From Alcanivorax profundi (GTDB taxonomy: Bacteria > Pseudomonadota > Gammaproteobacteria > Pseudomonadales > Alcanivoracaceae), in assembly GCF_003597125.1 (NCBI RefSeq), contig NZ_QYYA01000002.1, forward strand, positions 310,001-374,000: a stretch of 64,000 nucleotides of DNA, in the 5' to 3' direction. Numbering within the stretch: the first letter of the stretch is position 1; each line of letters opens with the position of its first letter. Below, one piece after another: positions 1-8,318 of the stretch. The translations under genes and the position numbers were made by a program. The notes below the pieces were generated by a model. It was given only the letters and a program-made list of their open reading frames with translations, did no database searches and was not told where the DNA came from.

Positions 1-628
1 CACCGGCGCGCTGGTCAATCAGGCGTTGCAACTGCTCCGGCTGCGCCAGGGTTTCCACGATCAGCCGTAACAGCACTGCCAGCCCCAGACAGACAATGCC
101 GGCGCCCGGGGTCACCGTGGCCAGGTCGCCCAGTTTGGTCATGGAGATCAGAATCCCCAGCAAAAAGATATCCGTCATGGCCCATTCCCGACTCTGCCGA
201 TACACCCACATCCAGCGTGGCGACGGCACCGGCTGGTGCTGGCGAGCCGCCCATAGCAGCCGACTCACAGCAACCAGATTCGCCAGCGGCATGATCAACA
301 AGGTAAACAGCAACAGCAGTCCGGCGGGCAAGTACAGGCCATGCATCAGGGCAAAGATGCAACCGAGCAGGCTGGCGTGGTTATCAAGGCCAAGGTTTTC
401 AAGGCGCAATAGCGGCAACGTCAGGGCCGGGACCCACAGGAAGGCAGTGGCCAGAGACAGGGCCAGAAGGGAATCCGGTTTCAGGCGCCAGGCACCACTT
501 AGCTGACAGTCGCAACGGGGACAACGCCACGTGCCGCGCCCCTTGCCGGAGGGCAAGGCAAGATCGGTATGGCAATCCGGGCATTGCAAGGTGCCCGGTT
601 CGGGGGACACATCCCTGTCCGCTGGCAA
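1..628 (-). CDS. PqiA-like inner-membrane protein, partial (3' end outside window)
   Basis: The gene runs off the left edge, so only its N-terminal part is visible. Translated from a TTG at 628 it gives a short leader, then a zinc ribbon with two CxxC pairs (CPDC at residues 16-19, CPRC at 36-39), then long hydrophobic segments. This is the layout of one half of paraquat-inducible protein A (PqiA/YebS), inner-membrane partners of MCE proteins in lipid transport between the membranes. I chose the TTG because an AAAGGAG ribosome-binding site lies 6 nt upstream (635-641). A GTG at 610 is the alternative. The MCE partner would lie beyond the left edge and cannot be checked. The family call is fairly sure; the exact role is inferred. 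Confidence 0.72.
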   Translation of the reverse strand, partial: MPADRDVSPEPGTLQCPDCHTDLALPSGKGRGTWRCPRCDCQLSGAWRLKPDSLLALSLATAFLWVPALTLPLLRLENLGLDNHASLLGCIFALMHGLYLPAGLLLLFTLLIMPLANLVAVSRLLWAARQHQPVPSPRWMWVYRQSREWAMTDIFLLGILISMTKLGDLATVTPGAGIVCLGLAVLLRLIVETLAQPEQLQRLIDQRAG

Positions 629-790
629 AGGCCGCTCCTTTCCCTGAGAGAAGTACTAGGATGACATTGCCTGATTACCCCGTCTGTGAAAAGACACCGG
701 GGTTTTACCGAGTTTTATAAAGCGGGGCGGGGAGCCTCTGACGTCTGACGCCAAGCTCAAAACAAAGCGGCCCCCGAAGGAAGGATGACC

Positions 791-2149
791 TTAATCCAGC
801 GGCCCCGGGTTTTTCTTTTTCTTCACCGTGGCATAGCCGCCCTGGGTATCCGGTGCGGCAGGTTTGCTGCTGCGTTTGGCGGGTCGCTTGGCGGCGGCCT
901 TTTTCTTCAGCGGTTTCTTTCCGGTTTTTTTCGCGTCGGTTTTCTTTTTGATCTTTTTCTTCTTGCTGCCAGCGGCCTTGCCGTTGGACTTGAGTTTTTT
1001 CGGCCCCATGAACTTGCCCTTCAGGGCATCCACAATGCGGAATTCAAACTGCTGGCGCAGGTAACGCTGAATGCTTGCCATCAGGTTCCACTCATGGGCC
1101 GCAATGAGGGAAATGGCCGTGCCTTCACCGCCAACCCGGCCAGTGCGGCCAATGCGGTGTACGTATTCGTCACCACTGCGTGGCATGTCAAAGTTAATGA
1201 CCAGATCCAGCCCTTCCACATGAATACCGCGCGCCGCCACATCGGTGGCCACCAGGATACGCACGCCGCCATCCTTGAGCCGGTCCATGGCCAGCTTGCG
1301 CTCTTTCTGGTCCTTCTCACCGTGCAGCACAAACACCTTGTGACTGGTGGCGCGCAGCACGCCGCCCAGGCGGTCGGCCTGCTCACGGGTATTGGTGAAA
1401 ATCACCGCCTTGTCATAGGTCTCATGGGCCAGCAGCCACTGCACCAGGCGTTCTTTGTGCGCCACATCATCGGCGGTGATGATCTGTTGCTGAATGGATT
1501 CATTCAGGTCGCGGACCGTGTCCAGCAACAGGAACTTCGGCTCCTTGAGCACACTTTCCACGACCCGGTCCATGGCATTGCCACCACGGGTGGCCGAAAA
1601 CAGCAGCGTCTGCCGTTCACTGCGGCATTCCGCCGCCAAACGCAGCACATCTTCACTGAAGCCCATGTCCAGCATGCGGTCGGACTCGTCCAGTACCAGC
1701 ACTTCCAGATCACCCAGCAACAGGTTGCCGGCTTCCAGATGCTCAATCAGACGCCCGGGGGTGCCGATCAGGATTTCCGGGTTCTTGCGCATGCTGGCGG
1801 CCTGAACCTTGAAGTCTTCCCCACCGGTCACCAGCGCCGCCTTGATAAAGGTGTAACGGGCCAACGCCTCCACTTGTTTGAGGGTCTGCTGAGCCAATTC
1901 GCGGGTGGGCAGCAGGATCAGCGCCCGGGTATCGGTACGGGGGCGGGAATGCTGCAGCAGGCCGTGTAGCAGGGGCAGCAGGAAGGCGGCAGTCTTGCCG
2001 CTGCCGGTACGGGCAATCACCCGCAGATCATGGCCCGCCAACGCGTCGGGAATGGCCGCCGCCTGCACCGGGGTAGGCTCGGTAATATCCTGTTCGTCAA
2101 GCGCGCGCACCAGGCGCTCGTGCAGGTTCAGATCAGCAAAGGTGGACAT
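791..2149 (-). CDS. DEAD-box ATP-dependent RNA helicase, RhlE type
   Basis: A 452-residue RNA helicase of superfamily 2, acting in the cytoplasm in RNA remodelling (ribosome assembly or RNA decay). Motifs appear in order: Q motif near residues 23-32 (EPTPVQ), Walker A ARTGSGKT 46-53, PTRELA 81-86, motif II DESD 154-157, SAT 185-187, ATDVAARGI 301-309, and HRIGRTGR 331-338. Motif II reads DESD rather than DEAD, a conservative change that keeps the catalytic Asp-Glu. From about residue 375 the tail is very rich in lysine, typical of RhlE/SrmB-like RNA-binding extensions. The ATG at 2149 has a GGAG about 9 nt upstream. It stands alone, with no obvious operon partner. Which RhlE paralogue it is cannot be decided from sequence alone. 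Confidence 0.92.
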   Translation of the reverse strand: MSTFADLNLHERLVRALDEQDITEPTPVQAAAIPDALAGHDLRVIARTGSGKTAAFLLPLLHGLLQHSRPRTDTRALILLPTRELAQQTLKQVEALARYTFIKAALVTGGEDFKVQAASMRKNPEILIGTPGRLIEHLEAGNLLLGDLEVLVLDESDRMLDMGFSEDVLRLAAECRSERQTLLFSATRGGNAMDRVVESVLKEPKFLLLDTVRDLNESIQQQIITADDVAHKERLVQWLLAHETYDKAVIFTNTREQADRLGGVLRATSHKVFVLHGEKDQKERKLAMDRLKDGGVRILVATDVAARGIHVEGLDLVINFDMPRSGDEYVHRIGRTGRVGGEGTAISLIAAHEWNLMASIQRYLRQQFEFRIVDALKGKFMGPKKLKSNGKAAGSKKKKIKKKTDAKKTGKKPLKKKAAAKRPAKRSSKPAAPDTQGGYATVKKKKNPGPLD

Positions 2150-2263
2150 GGGAATCAGCTCCGGAGTTGAAGGGGCATTGTAGCAGCTGCCAGAGTTGAA
2201 AGTTCAAAGTTCAGGGAGCAAAAGTGCAGGAATGCCGTCCGCCCCGGACCGCGTTTCAACCTT

Positions 2264-2479
2264 TCACTCACCGATCCAGGCAAAGCGGGGTTGAACCTGA
2301 CCGTCTCGCTCGACGGTTTCGGTGAACATGGCCAGGGGACGCACCCACAGAGCCCCATCCCCGTAGAGAGGCCGGTAGACCACCACCGTCTCTTCGGTCT
2401 CTGAATGCGTGGCCAGACCAATTACCTGGTATTCATTGCCCTTGAAGTGCCGGTAACGGCCGGGCTTCAGTTCCGTCAT
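2264..2479 (-). CDS. DUF1653 family small protein
   Basis: A 71-residue protein that starts with a conserved LKPGRYRHFKGNEYQVIG block and has YRPLYG and WVRPL in the middle, the DUF1653 signature. The family is small, cytoplasmic and of unknown biochemical function. The ATG overlaps the stop of the upstream alpha/beta hydrolase gene by four bases (ATGA at 2476-2479), so the two are almost certainly co-transcribed and translationally coupled. The length is normal for the family. No function is claimed. Confidence 0.85.
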   Translation of the reverse strand: MTELKPGRYRHFKGNEYQVIGLATHSETEETVVVYRPLYGDGALWVRPLAMFTETVERDGQVQPRFAWIGE

Positions 2480-3186
2480 TTGTCTCTCTCGCTATCGTAA
2501 CGGGCCAACCGTTCCGCGATGGCCGCCAGCACCGCGGGGTTCCAGGGCAGCCCCACATGAGTCCCTGCCACTTCCACGTTATCGGTATTCGGGCCGTCAT
2601 TCTCCAGACAGCACGGCCAGCTGACAATGCCATCATCACGGGTATAAATCGCCGTGCAGGGGACGGGCGGCGGCGTAATCCGTGCCTGAAAGGCATCGTG
2701 ATCCGGGTTTTGCCGGTTTGGGTTAAACAGCTTGAACAGGGCGGTCACGTTGTTGGCTTCCGGGTCCCGGTTGATCGGGCTGCCCAAGGTGAAGACCTGA
2801 CTGACCTGTTCCGGAAACGCTCGAGCCAACTCACGGGCGAACACCCCACCCAGACTCCAGCCCACCAACGCCACCGGCGTGCCGTGCCGAGTGTGGATCG
2901 CTTGCAACTGGCTTACCAGCAACGACTTGCGCTTGCGGTTCATACCCAGATTGGTGCCCTGCGCCCAGCCATAACTGGTATAGCCCAGCTGCGCCAACCC
3001 TTTTCGAAGTGGGCGCGTACTTACGTCACTGGCACCGAACCCTGGCAGTACCAACACCGGCTCGCCATTACCCCGGGGTAACTGGCGATAGCCCATCCCG
3101 CGCAACAGGTAACGCCCATAGGCCATCATCGCCCGGCTTTCTCCCAGTAACAGCCGCAGGGAGGGCGGCGCCAACTTGTCAGTCAT
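2476..3186 (-). CDS. alpha/beta hydrolase (lipase/esterase-like)
   Basis: A 236-residue serine hydrolase fold. VLVLPGFGASD near residues 45-55 forms the oxyanion-hole strand, and GWSLGG near residue 108 is the nucleophile elbow with the catalytic serine. The region around TLGSPINRDP is typical of triacylglycerol-lipase-like proteins. No signal peptide is visible, so it is probably cytosolic or peripheral. It is the first gene of a two-gene unit with the DUF1653 gene, overlapping it by four bases. The ATG at 3186 is the first good start. The substrate cannot be read from sequence; short-chain or membrane-derived esters are guesses. Confidence 0.8.
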   Translation of the reverse strand: MTDKLAPPSLRLLLGESRAMMAYGRYLLRGMGYRQLPRGNGEPVLVLPGFGASDVSTRPLRKGLAQLGYTSYGWAQGTNLGMNRKRKSLLVSQLQAIHTRHGTPVALVGWSLGGVFARELARAFPEQVSQVFTLGSPINRDPEANNVTALFKLFNPNRQNPDHDAFQARITPPPVPCTAIYTRDDGIVSWPCCLENDGPNTDNVEVAGTHVGLPWNPAVLAAIAERLARYDSERDK

Positions 3187-3339
3187 GGCAGTTCCATTTT
3201 TCGGTTCATGTCCAGATGGTACCCTGTGAAAAACACTGTTAAACCCTGTCCGGTACGATTGGCTCAGCCGGCCTGCCGGGGAACACAGCGGCCCGTCCCC
3301 GGTCGTAAAGAGGGAATCACGGAATCACAAGGAGCTTCC

Positions 3340-3909
3340 ATGAAGAAAGGTCTCGTCACCGCACTCGCCCTGTCCCTACTAAGTACATCGGGCCTGGCCA
3401 TGGCAAAACAGCCTCAAGGCGCCAAGAACGTTTACGGTTGGGTCGAGAAAACCACGCTGGAACCGTGGGGGGTTGAGCTGAAGACCAAGCTGGACAGCGG
3501 CGCCCTGACCTCTTCACTGCATGCCACCGACGTGGAGGTCTTCGACAAGGACGGCGACAACTGGGTGCGATTCAAGGTAAAAGTGAAAGACGAAGCCACC
3601 GGCAAGATTGTCAGCAAGACCTTCGAGAAGCCCCGCTACCGCAAGGTATTAATCCGGGGAGCTGGCGGGGAAGAGCGACGCCCCGTAGTACTGATGAAGC
3701 TGTGTGTGGGCGACACCCTCTATGAAGAACAGTTCACCCTGAATGATCGCTCCGACATGATCTACCCGGTGCTGCTTGGCCGCCGCACCCTGTCACATCT
3801 GGGCTATCTGGATGTCACAGAAACTTTCCTCCACAGCCCTGATTGTGACGAGAATTCGCCAGTCAAACTGGACAAGGATCAGGAAGACGACAAGGACATC
3901 AACGACTAA
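3340..3909 (+). CDS. RimK-type retropepsin-like putative zinc/aspartic protease (PF05618)
   Basis: A 189-residue secreted protein. The first 22 residues form a signal peptide ending in AMA. The mature part contains LDSGALTSSLHA, the DSGA-type single catalytic aspartate of the retropepsin-like family annotated as ATP-dependent zinc protease, then RPVV and the family's LLGRRTL motif near the C-terminus. The tail is strongly acidic. The ATG at 3340 was chosen because AAGGAG lies 5 nt upstream; a longer reading frame upstream has no such support. Members of this family occur fused to or near RimK/ATP-grasp proteins, but none is next to this gene. It is convergent with rdgC, and a stem-loop separates the two stops. 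Confidence 0.8.
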   Translation: MKKGLVTALALSLLSTSGLAMAKQPQGAKNVYGWVEKTTLEPWGVELKTKLDSGALTSSLHATDVEVFDKDGDNWVRFKVKVKDEATGKIVSKTFEKPRYRKVLIRGAGGEERRPVVLMKLCVGDTLYEEQFTLNDRSDMIYPVLLGRRTLSHLGYLDVTETFLHSPDCDENSPVKLDKDQEDDKDIND

Positions 3910-3926
3910 CCTGCCACGAGGATTCT

Positions 3927-3948
3927 GGGGCCAGCCCAGCCTGGCCCC
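3927..3948. terminator. stem-loop between convergent protease and rdgC genes
   Basis: A perfect 8-bp inverted repeat, GGGGCCAG and CTGGCCCC, with a 6-nt loop lies between the two convergent stops. No clear T-tract follows, so it may act as a bidirectional transcript end or only stabilise 3' ends. Confidence 0.5.
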
Positions 3949-3969
3949 TGCCACAGCCCCGGTTGTCCG

Positions 3970-4875
3970 TTACGCCGGGTTCACCTCGAAATAACCGAAC
4001 AAACCGTCCAGTGCTTCGCGTAACACACTTCCCTGCAGGCTAATGCGGGCTTCCAGTTCTGCCACAGCATCATCCGCATCCAGGGTGTCGATGTTTTCCT
4101 GCAGGACATCCAACGCCTTGATGCGCTTGATCTCCAGTTTGTCATTCACATCCAGTTCCAGACTGTCCTGCCAGGCCAGATTGATGCGGGTGACCACCAT
4201 GCCGGTTTCCAGATGGGCGAGAATCTCTTCCTGTCCCAGATCCACCGCAGTGAACTTCACTGCCGCCCCTTCATCCTTGGTGCCTTTCAATTCACAACGG
4301 TCGCCCAGGGTAAAGCCCTCGGGCAGCAGCTTGGTATCGCGCAGCCAGTTGCTGTAGCTGGTGTAAGGGGCAGAATTAGGCGCCGGGTAAGCGACAGGCA
4401 GGGTACCGATGGCCTTGCGCAGGCACGCCACCACTTCTTCCGCACGAGTTGCAGAAGAGGCATCCACCAGCACCCGCTTGCGCTGGGTATCGATCAACAA
4501 ATTGGTACGGCGGGAACGGGTAAAAGCACGCGGCATCAACTCAAAGGTAATCTGCTCTTTCAGTTCGGCCTTTTCCTTTCGCCCAACCTTGCGCCCTTCT
4601 TCGTCCTGGATGTGCTCGACCTTTTCATCCAGCAACTCCTTGATCACCGGCCCGGGCAGCAGGCGCGTGGTCTGCTGGTAGGTGCAGTAGATAAACCCCT
4701 CCACCGCATAGACCATCGGGTCCTGACCTTTCAGCGGCGGTACAAAGCCCTCGGTACTGAGCGTCTGCGAGCCGCAGGGCTGGCAGCGGTTATCCGCAAG
4801 AATCTGGTCCAGCTCGCCAACGGAGAAAGAAAAGGCGTCATCGCCCAGATACACAATCAGGTTCTTGATCCACAT
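3970..4875 (-). CDS. rdgC: recombination-associated protein RdgC
   Basis: A 301-residue homologue of RdgC, the ring-shaped nucleoid-associated protein that binds double-stranded DNA and restrains RecA. The N-terminus WIKNLIVYLGDD, the internal SQTLSTEGFVPP and VYAVEGFIYCTYQQ, and the C-terminal GLFGYFEVNPA follow the family over its full length. The frame is open further upstream, but the ATG at 4875 matches the normal RdgC start (M-W-x-K-N). It is transcribed as a single gene, convergent with the protease gene. RdgC is part of the core genome in gammaproteobacteria, so this part of the window is probably backbone chromosome. Confidence 0.93.
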   Translation of the reverse strand: MWIKNLIVYLGDDAFSFSVGELDQILADNRCQPCGSQTLSTEGFVPPLKGQDPMVYAVEGFIYCTYQQTTRLLPGPVIKELLDEKVEHIQDEEGRKVGRKEKAELKEQITFELMPRAFTRSRRTNLLIDTQRKRVLVDASSATRAEEVVACLRKAIGTLPVAYPAPNSAPYTSYSNWLRDTKLLPEGFTLGDRCELKGTKDEGAAVKFTAVDLGQEEILAHLETGMVVTRINLAWQDSLELDVNDKLEIKRIKALDVLQENIDTLDADDAVAELEARISLQGSVLREALDGLFGYFEVNPA

Positions 4876-5065
4876 AGTTCCATATCCAAAAGCCGGGGCG
4901 AGGAAAAGGCGCCCCTGGGTCACAGGGAGGGCTGGCCACAGTAGCGAAATGGCGGCCAGGGCTCAACCTCCCGCTGCGCCTTCGTCATTTGACCTGTAAC
5001 GACATGGCGGAACATCGCATCCATTGCTATTCAATACAGGAATTTTGTACCCACGAGGACACCCC

Positions 5066-5965
5066 ATGGAGTACCTGCGCACCCCGGACGACCGCTTTGA
5101 ACGCCTGCTGGATTATCCCTTTGTCCCACACTATGTGGATGTGGGAGGGCTTCGAATGCACTACGTTGATGAAGGCCCAGCGGATGCCCCGCCGGTACTG
5201 ATGCTGCACGGCGAGCCCACCTGGTCTTACCTGTATCGCCACATGATCCCAGTCTGTGCAGCCGCCGGTCATCGGGTGATCGCACCAGACCTGATCGGCT
5301 TCGGCAAGTCTGACAAACCCACCCGCATCGATGACTACAGCTATCAGTCCCACATGGACTGGATGCTATCGCTTCTGGATCAGTTAGCGCTCACCCGAAT
5401 CACTCTGGTCTGTCAGGACTGGGGCTCCTTGCTCGGGTTACGCTTGGCCGCAGAAAACCCTGATCGCTTTCGCGCAATCGTGGTCGGCAACGGCATGCTA
5501 CCCACCGGTGACCAGACCGTGCCAGCCGCGTTTCAACTGTGGAAGAATTTCGCTATCTACTCGCCGGTGTTCCCGGTCTCGCGCATTATCGATGCCGCCA
5601 GCTTCCGCAAACTCGGTCCGGATGAGAAGCGCGCCTACGAGGCCCCCTTCCCGAATCGTAAATACAAGGCCGGCGCCCGTGCGTTTCCCAAGCTGGTCCC
5701 GGTTACCCCCAACGACCCGGCCACCCAGGCCAACCGCGCCGCCTGGGAATCACTGAAACAATGGCGCAAACCTTTCCTGACCACTTTCAGTAATGGCGAT
5801 CCGATTACCCGTGGTGGAGACAAATACATGCAGGAGCAGGTACCCGGCGCCAAGGGGCAGCCTCACCAGACACTCACTGGCGGGCACTTCCTGCAAGAAG
5901 ACTCACCCGTAGCGTTTGCCCAGGCCGTCAATCAACTGATTGCCACTCAGCCCTCCCAGGACTGA
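5066..5965 (+). CDS. haloalkane dehalogenase, subfamily HLD-I (DhlA/DhmA type)
   Basis: A 299-residue alpha/beta hydrolase that hydrolyses carbon-halogen bonds of haloalkanes to alcohols in the cytoplasm. The catalytic set is visible: HGEPTW at 48-53 (oxyanion and first shell), nucleophile Asp118 in CQDWGS followed by halide-binding Trp119, acid Asp245 in SNGDPITRGG, and base His274 in TGGHFLQED. An aspartate nucleophile rather than serine separates it from ordinary esterases, and Asp after the seventh strand points to HLD-I. The ATG at 5066 has GAGG 7 nt upstream. It appears to be monocistronic. The natural substrate is unknown; marine halogenated alkanes are plausible given the likely habitat. 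Confidence 0.88.
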   Translation: MEYLRTPDDRFERLLDYPFVPHYVDVGGLRMHYVDEGPADAPPVLMLHGEPTWSYLYRHMIPVCAAAGHRVIAPDLIGFGKSDKPTRIDDYSYQSHMDWMLSLLDQLALTRITLVCQDWGSLLGLRLAAENPDRFRAIVVGNGMLPTGDQTVPAAFQLWKNFAIYSPVFPVSRIIDAASFRKLGPDEKRAYEAPFPNRKYKAGARAFPKLVPVTPNDPATQANRAAWESLKQWRKPFLTTFSNGDPITRGGDKYMQEQVPGAKGQPHQTLTGGHFLQEDSPVAFAQAVNQLIATQPSQD

Positions 5966-5981
5966 AACGGCGGTGCTGCGA

Positions 5982-7187
5982 TCAGGGGAACGCCGCAGCA
6001 CCTTCCTCCTCCTGAGACCAGAACATCACCCGGTTCCGCCCTGCCCCCTTCGCCAGATACAGGGCTTCATCGGCGCGCGAAAGCAACTGGGTATCCGTCA
6101 GGGCGTGATTTGCGGGATGACCAGGCAACCAAAGAACGGCTCCAAAACTGGCCGTCACAGTCAGGAAGTCCCCACTTTCCAGGGGCACAGGGGATGACGC
6201 AATGGTCTCACGGCAACGCTCCAGCACGGTGGCGGCTCCGGCCGCCCCGGTCTCCGGCAATGCCAGAACAAACTCTTCACCGCCAATGCGGCCAATCAAA
6301 TCTGTTTCACGCAGGCAGGCTCGCAGAATCTCCGACACCTGAACCAGCACCTGGTCTCCAACCCCATGACCATGGCTGTCATTGATACGCTTGAAGTGAT
6401 CCAGATCCATGACACAGAGGGTCAGAGACTGTCCACTTCTGCGGCCTCTCGCCAGCTCGTGAGCCAGCTGAGCGAACAGCTCACGCCGATTGGAAAGGCC
6501 GGTAAGGGGATCGTGAAGCGCCTGGTCACGAATCTGCTTTTCCCGATGCACCCACCGACCCAGCAACAATGCCACAAGGGTGATCACCGACGTGATAAAA
6601 GGCACCATGAATGCCACAGTGCTGGCAATCCAGTAGTAAGATAAATGCTGTTTGGACACCGGGTCCCGGGCAAAATAAATGGCGTGTTCTACGTAACCAC
6701 TTACTGACAGCCAGGCCAGCAGCAACACCACACACACCGTAAAGGCGAAGTTCCATGCGACGCGGGTGAACCCAAACAGGATAAAACCGACCAGTGGCGA
6801 GCCCATCAGCACCATTCCTGTCATCGGGCTGTAGAGGCCGAACACCCATCCCAGCAGCACAAAGCCCACACTGAAGAAAGACAGGAACACATTGGGGTAG
6901 ATTCGTGAGTGCCGGTTCCCGTGCCGCAACCAACCGCCCCATGCCAGCAGCAGCGCCCAGCCCAGCAAATTAATCAGTACCACGCTGTTGAGCATCGCCG
7001 TCCCCTGCGACGATACATAGTTGCGACCGAATTCAGTGAGATGAACCGTAACCTGGTGCCAGACACAAATAAAAAACATGTACCCCCACAGCAGCACTGA
7101 CAGCAGCAGGCACTTATCCCGGTCGGACCAGTCAAGCAGCTTCAGCAATCTGGAACGGGGGGCAGGCGGATCGGTCATTATTTTCAT
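5982..7187 (-). CDS. membrane-bound diguanylate cyclase (GGDEF domain)
   Basis: A 401-residue protein with about six hydrophobic segments between residues 25 and 212, then a GGDEF domain. The active loop is GGEEF at 302-306, with DPLTGLSNRR at 226-235 and MDLDHFKRIND at 260-270. RETD at 293-296, just before the active loop, fits the RxxD inhibitory I-site. It is therefore predicted to make cyclic di-GMP and to be feedback-inhibited. The membrane part is not a recognised named sensor domain; it may sense a membrane or respiratory signal. A second ATG at 7178 is also possible, and neither has a strong ribosome-binding site. It lies downstream of cydAB with a 129-nt gap. Confidence 0.9.
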   Translation of the reverse strand: MKIMTDPPAPRSRLLKLLDWSDRDKCLLLSVLLWGYMFFICVWHQVTVHLTEFGRNYVSSQGTAMLNSVVLINLLGWALLLAWGGWLRHGNRHSRIYPNVFLSFFSVGFVLLGWVFGLYSPMTGMVLMGSPLVGFILFGFTRVAWNFAFTVCVVLLLAWLSVSGYVEHAIYFARDPVSKQHLSYYWIASTVAFMVPFITSVITLVALLLGRWVHREKQIRDQALHDPLTGLSNRRELFAQLAHELARGRRSGQSLTLCVMDLDHFKRINDSHGHGVGDQVLVQVSEILRACLRETDLIGRIGGEEFVLALPETGAAGAATVLERCRETIASSPVPLESGDFLTVTASFGAVLWLPGHPANHALTDTQLLSRADEALYLAKGAGRNRVMFWSQEEEGAAAFP

Positions 7188-7316
7188 TCTTGGACGTGAC
7201 CTGTTTCACACTCTTGCCGTCATTATGTCAGTGCCAAGACTTGCCGGCGGCCCTCCACCTCTGCGTTGGTCCTGCCAAGCCGGCCAGTGGTCGGAAAACA
7301 ACCACAACGCGGATCA

Positions 7317-8318
7317 TTATTCATAGCTCAGATCGCTGGCCTTGCCCCTGAACACCCGGTAGATGAACACGGTATAGCCCAGAATCATGGGCAGCGTAAT
7401 GATCGCCCCCCAGAAGGTGAACAGCAGCGATTCCGTGGACGACGCGGACTCCCAGATGGAGAGCTGACCCAGCACGATATCGGGAAACAGGCTGTACGCC
7501 AGGCCGATGCCTGCCAACACGCAGATCACCACCAGTGAAAGAAACGCCAGCCAGCCATAGCCATGATGCAGAATCTGGCGACTGTTAAAGATCCAGATCA
7601 GTCCAGCCCAGGCAAGGCCCGTGGCAATGGGGATGGGCATCAAGCCAATCGCATTGGGCAGGGTGAACCACTTGTCCGCGATGGTCTGACTGACCAATGG
7701 GGTCGCGATGGAAATCAGCACCAGAAATCCTCCCATGGGCCAGACTGCCAACCGCCCCCAGTGAGCCGCCTTGCGAAACAGTTCTCCCTCCGTCTTGATC
7801 AACAACCATGCCGCCCCCAGCATGATGTAGAGTGCAGGTAATGCCACCGCAATCAGGGCGGCAAACAGGGTGCTGGTGGAATCGCCGGTCAGCCCCGTAA
7901 CAAAGGCCCCCAGCATCCAGCCCTGGCAAACCGAAGCAACCAGCGAACCCAAGGCAAACAGGGCATTCCACTTGGCCTTGTGCCTGTCTCCTGCCTTGAC
8001 CCGGAAGTCGAATGACACCCCCCGCAAAATCAGTCCCATCAACATGATGGTCACCGGCAGGTAGAGGGCCGTCAGCACTACACCGTGCGCCTGGGGAAAG
8101 GCAATCAGAAGAATCCCCACCCCCAACACGATCCAGGTCTCATTGGCATCCCAGAACGGGCCGATCGCCGCCACCATGACATCTTTTTCCCGGTCATCGG
8201 CAAAAGGCAGCAGCATGCCTATTCCCAGGTCATAACCGTCAAGTATGACGTAAATCAGTAGTGCCAGCCCCATGGCGCCAGCGAAGAAAAGCGGTAACCA
8301 GTATCCCAGATCCATCAT
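7317..8318 (-). CDS. cydB: cytochrome bd-type quinol oxidase subunit II (CydB/CioB)
   Basis: A 333-residue polytopic membrane protein starting MMDLGYWLPLFFAGAMGL and containing LDGYDLGIGML, FWDANETWIVLGVG and GVSFDFR, all hallmarks of CydB. With CydA it forms the terminal oxidase that reduces oxygen to water with electrons from quinol in the inner membrane. Its ATG overlaps the cydA stop by four bases, so the pair is coupled. No cydX-like or cydC/D genes follow, which fits a cyanide-insensitive (Cio) type. Confidence 0.93.
   Translation of the reverse strand: MMDLGYWLPLFFAGAMGLALLIYVILDGYDLGIGMLLPFADDREKDVMVAAIGPFWDANETWIVLGVGILLIAFPQAHGVVLTALYLPVTIMLMGLILRGVSFDFRVKAGDRHKAKWNALFALGSLVASVCQGWMLGAFVTGLTGDSTSTLFAALIAVALPALYIMLGAAWLLIKTEGELFRKAAHWGRLAVWPMGGFLVLISIATPLVSQTIADKWFTLPNAIGLMPIPIATGLAWAGLIWIFNSRQILHHGYGWLAFLSLVVICVLAGIGLAYSLFPDIVLGQLSIWESASSTESLLFTFWGAIITLPMILGYTVFIYRVFRGKASDLSYE

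Noticed and set aside
660-790. Terminator after the RNA helicase gene
   Set aside because: The sequence has GC-rich stretches and short T-runs but no stem of more than 5-6 bp correctly placed before a T-tract.
785-1969. Open frame of 394 codons antisense to the RNA helicase gene
   Set aside because: The helicase has all motifs over its full length; the antisense frame has no recognisable domain and no ribosome-binding site.
7230-7319. A 29-codon frame overlapping the cydB stop, considered as a CydX-like subunit
   Set aside because: It lacks the single hydrophobic helix and Trp-rich start of CydX, and cyanide-insensitive bd oxidases usually have no CydX.
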